Positions 62,036 to 64,000 of a stretch of 64,000 nt of DNA are shown here, piece after piece. The position numbers and the translations under genes were made by a program. Each line of letters opens with the position of its first letter. Positions within the stretch are counted from its first letter, which is position 1. Under the pieces are notes generated by a model. The model searched no databases. It was not told where the DNA came from and saw only the letters and a list, made by a program, of their open reading frames with translations. Source of the stretch: Streptomyces sp. R21 (GTDB lineage Bacteria; Actinomycetota; Actinomycetes; Streptomycetales; Streptomycetaceae); assembly GCF_041051975.1 (NCBI RefSeq), contig NZ_CP163435.1:9268501-9332500 (forward strand). The letters run 5' to 3'.

Positions 62036-63288
62036 CCCGCTGCCGCCGAGGTGAACGAGGTGACCGGGTGCGGGGCCGGATGGGCGGGCACGACGGCCCG
62101 TACCTGGGTGCCGCGGCCCGGCGCGCTGACGACACGCAGTTCGCCCCCGCAGTCGAGCAGCCGGGCCCGGGCCGCGGGGAGGCCGAACCCGCGGGTCGCC
62201 CGGGCGGTCGCGCGGGTCGCGGACGGATCGAAGCCGGCGCCGTCGTCGGACACGTCGAGTTCGACGCGGTCCGCATGCTGGTGGAGAGTGACCAGCACGT
62301 TGGCGGCGTGCGCGTGCTCCCGTACGTTCGCCAGGGTGCCCTGAGCGATGCGGAACACCGTGGCGGCGGCCTGTTCGTCCAGGACGGGGCACCGGTCGCC
62401 CACCGAACGGAACCGCACCTGTGCCGCGGTCCCGTCCCGCCCGGCCTGGGAGCAGAGCAGGCGGAGCGAGCCTTCGAGACCGGCCTCGGCGACAGCGGAC
62501 GGGGTGAGGTCGTGGATGATCCGGCGGGTCTCGGAGAGATGGGCGTCCAGGCCGTCGGCGACCGCACGGACACGGGTGCGCGCCACGCCCGGCCGTTGCT
62601 CCCAGTCCCGTTCGGCGGCCTGGAGCAGCATCAGGCTCCCGGCGAGTTCCTGGGCCAGTGTGTCGTGCAGGTCCCGGGCGATCCGGGTGCGCTCCGCCAG
62701 CACACCCGCCCGGCGCTGCTGCTCCGCCAGAACATCGCGTGTACGGCCCAACCGCTCCAGGAGGTAAAGGCGTTCGGTGGCATCCCGCTGCTGCGCGCGG
62801 TAAAGAGCCACCGTGCCCCACACGGCGGCCACGGGGATCAAGGTCACCTCCGGGTCGAACCCGCCGGTGGTCACGGTCAGTTGCCCACCCAGTACGACCG
62901 TGATCGCGGCCACCGCCACGACGGCCGTGCGACGTCCGAGGGCACGCAGCGCCGCACACGCCAGCGGAATACCGCACCACGCGTACGCGTCCGTCAGCGG
63001 CGCCGGGGCGAGCAGGACGAGGACGCCCCAGAGCAGAAACAGCGCCAGGACCCAACCGTGCCGGCGGAGCGGGCCGAGCCGGTCCCACAGCGCCAGACCG
63101 CCCGCGTACACCACCGCCAGCAGCCCGCTGACGATGACCATGTCCCAGCACAGCGCGCTGCGCAGACCGACGAGCCGCACGACGGCGGCACCGACGACCA
63201 CGAAGAACACGAGGTGCGAGACGTGTTCCAGGGTGAATCGGGTGCCGCGAACCGCCGGCGGGGCGTGGGTGGGAGCGCAGTCGGGCAC
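62032..63288 (-). CDS. NarL-type membrane sensor histidine kinase
   Basis: 418 residues, GTG start. Five or six membrane helices in the first 165 residues without a large outer loop suggest that a membrane-embedded signal is sensed. HisKA_3 with H209 in RIARDLHDTLAQELAGS, HATPase with DDGAGFDP and RATRGFGLPAARARL. It feeds the overlapping response regulator. No ligand can be inferred. Confidence 0.93.
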   Translation of the reverse strand: MPDCAPTHAPPAVRGTRFTLEHVSHLVFFVVVGAAVVRLVGLRSALCWDMVIVSGLLAVVYAGGLALWDRLGPLRRHGWVLALFLLWGVLVLLAPAPLTDAYAWCGIPLACAALRALGRRTAVVAVAAITVVLGGQLTVTTGGFDPEVTLIPVAAVWGTVALYRAQQRDATERLYLLERLGRTRDVLAEQQRRAGVLAERTRIARDLHDTLAQELAGSLMLLQAAERDWEQRPGVARTRVRAVADGLDAHLSETRRIIHDLTPSAVAEAGLEGSLRLLCSQAGRDGTAAQVRFRSVGDRCPVLDEQAAATVFRIAQGTLANVREHAHAANVLVTLHQHADRVELDVSDDGAGFDPSATRATARATRGFGLPAARARLLDCGGELRVVSAPGRGTQVRAVVPAHPAPHPVTSFTSAAAG

Positions 63289-63427
63289 GGCAGATTCCCC
63301 TGGACGGACTGATCCACTCGGACAGGGCGTCCGAGTCTATCCGCGGCCTGTATGACTCATGTGAGGACCGGGACTGCCGACCGTCACGGGGACGGATCAG
63401 CAGCCCCGGCTCATGGGCGTACGGGGG

Positions 63428-64000
63428 TCAGGTCGCGGTGCAGGTGACGGTTGGCCAGGTCCAGGTGCCGTTGGTCTGGATGGTGACGCCGAAGTTGTTG
63501 CCGTTGCCGTTGGGTTTGGCGGTCAGGACTTGGGCGCTGGGGTAGCTGGCGCTGATGTTCCAGGTGGAGAGGATCTTTTCGGGGGAGGGGACGTTCATGG
63601 TGACGGTCCAGTTGCTGGAGCCGGTGACCGCGACGTTGAGGTTGTAGCGGTCGCTCCACTGCTGGCCCGCGGAGAGGGTGGCGGTGCAGCCGCCACCGCC
63701 ACCACCGCCGGTGCCCCCACCGTCGGGAGCCACGGCGCGCCCGGTCGCCGGCGAGATCATGCCGGCGCACAGGCCACGGGAGGCCAGCCCCTGCGCGATA
63801 CGCGGGATCGCGGCGAGCGTGTTGGCGGCCCAGTCGTGCATGAGGATGACCTGGCCGTTGGTGAGCCGGGCGTTGGCGGCCACGATCGCGTCGGTGCTCG
63901 CGCCGTTCCAGTCCTGCGAGTCGACGTCCCAGATGATCTCGGTGAGACCGTACTTGGCCTCGACGGACTTCAGCGTCGAGTTGGTCTCGCCGTACGGCGG
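63428..64000 (-). CDS. Secreted CE4 polysaccharide deacetylase with C-terminal CBM2 (5' part outside window)
   Basis: The last 190 residues are visible and the frame is open to the window edge. Residues from the edge read PPYGETNSTL, IIWDVDSQDW and GQVILMHDW, the late motifs of the NodB/CE4 barrel (the HDW histidine is catalytic). A Gly-rich linker is followed by a cellulose-binding CBM2 of about 95 residues (CTATLSAGQQWSDRYNLNVAVTG, PTVTCTAT end, with conserved Trp). Likely an acetylxylan esterase or chitooligosaccharide deacetylase. Confidence 0.9.
   Translation of the reverse strand, partial: PPYGETNSTLKSVEAKYGLTEIIWDVDSQDWNGASTDAIVAANARLTNGQVILMHDWAANTLAAIPRIAQGLASRGLCAGMISPATGRAVAPDGGGTGGGGGGGCTATLSAGQQWSDRYNLNVAVTGSSNWTVTMNVPSPEKILSTWNISASYPSAQVLTAKPNGNGNNFGVTIQTNGTWTWPTVTCTAT

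Overview
The window is very GC-rich actinobacterial DNA. Strong third-position GC, GTG starts, GGAGG-type ribosome sites, ATGA/GTGA start-stop overlaps and family content (OsdR/OsdK-like pair, ECF42 sigma factor, Rv1733c-type protein, many secreted glycoside enzymes) point to Streptomyces or a close relative. The mix of adaptive genes and several decaying genes looks like a chromosomal arm rather than the core, which is inference. No rRNA, tRNA, CRISPR array or intact insertion sequence was seen.

Layout. 1-3.4 kb: partial membrane protein, stand-alone PqqB-like protein, VOC/MarR pair, small lipoprotein. 3.5-11.7 kb: a galactan utilisation locus. A binding protein, two permeases and a LacI regulator form an overlapping operon diverging from a GH42 beta-galactosidase and a secreted GH53 galactanase, with repeated LacI-type operators between. 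11.8-20.6 kb: a dormancy/hypoxia (DosR-like) cluster with a universal stress protein, pyridoxamine-oxidase-fold protein, HPF-like protein, two CBS-BON proteins, an Rv1733c-like protein, a DosS/OsdK-like GAF kinase, a STAS protein, an OsdR-like regulator and a broken carbamate kinase. A GGRCC-N4-GGYCC palindrome recurs upstream of several of these genes and of a second universal stress protein at 58 kb.

20.5-25.6 kb: AraC-type regulator with cysteine hydrolase, SMP-30-like protein, a FluC/DUF190/FluC fluoride-resistance operon and UppP. 25.7-31.4 kb: asparagine catabolism (GntR regulator, permease, asparaginase, aspartase, glutaminase). 31.4-42.3 kb: hydrolase, phosphotransferase, two GT-C mannosyltransferases, D-Ala-D-Ala carboxypeptidase, a short second Rho factor, methyltransferase, oxidoreductase and P450. 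42.3-45.8 kb: an ECF42 sigma operon with two DGPF proteins. The same candidate promoter occurs before the operon and again before a 57-residue peptide gene and a methyltransferase.

45.9-48.3 kb: a decayed pair, a GNAT-ThiF fusion with an in-frame TAA and a FabH-like gene lacking its catalytic middle. 48.4-53.1 kb: surface protein, GntR/UTRA regulator, serine hydrolase, secreted phospholipase C-like protein. 53.2-56.7 kb: a 1,179-residue protein with a DUF4297/Cap4-like nuclease motif, a STAND-like NTPase core without the Walker A lysine and a long helical C-terminus, in visibly lower-GC DNA. It is the best candidate here for a new single-gene antiphage system. 56.9-64 kb: CE7 esterase, stress protein, broken VOC gene, lipoprotein, MerR regulator with an Old Yellow Enzyme, a NarL-type two-component pair, and a partial CE4 deacetylase with a CBM2.
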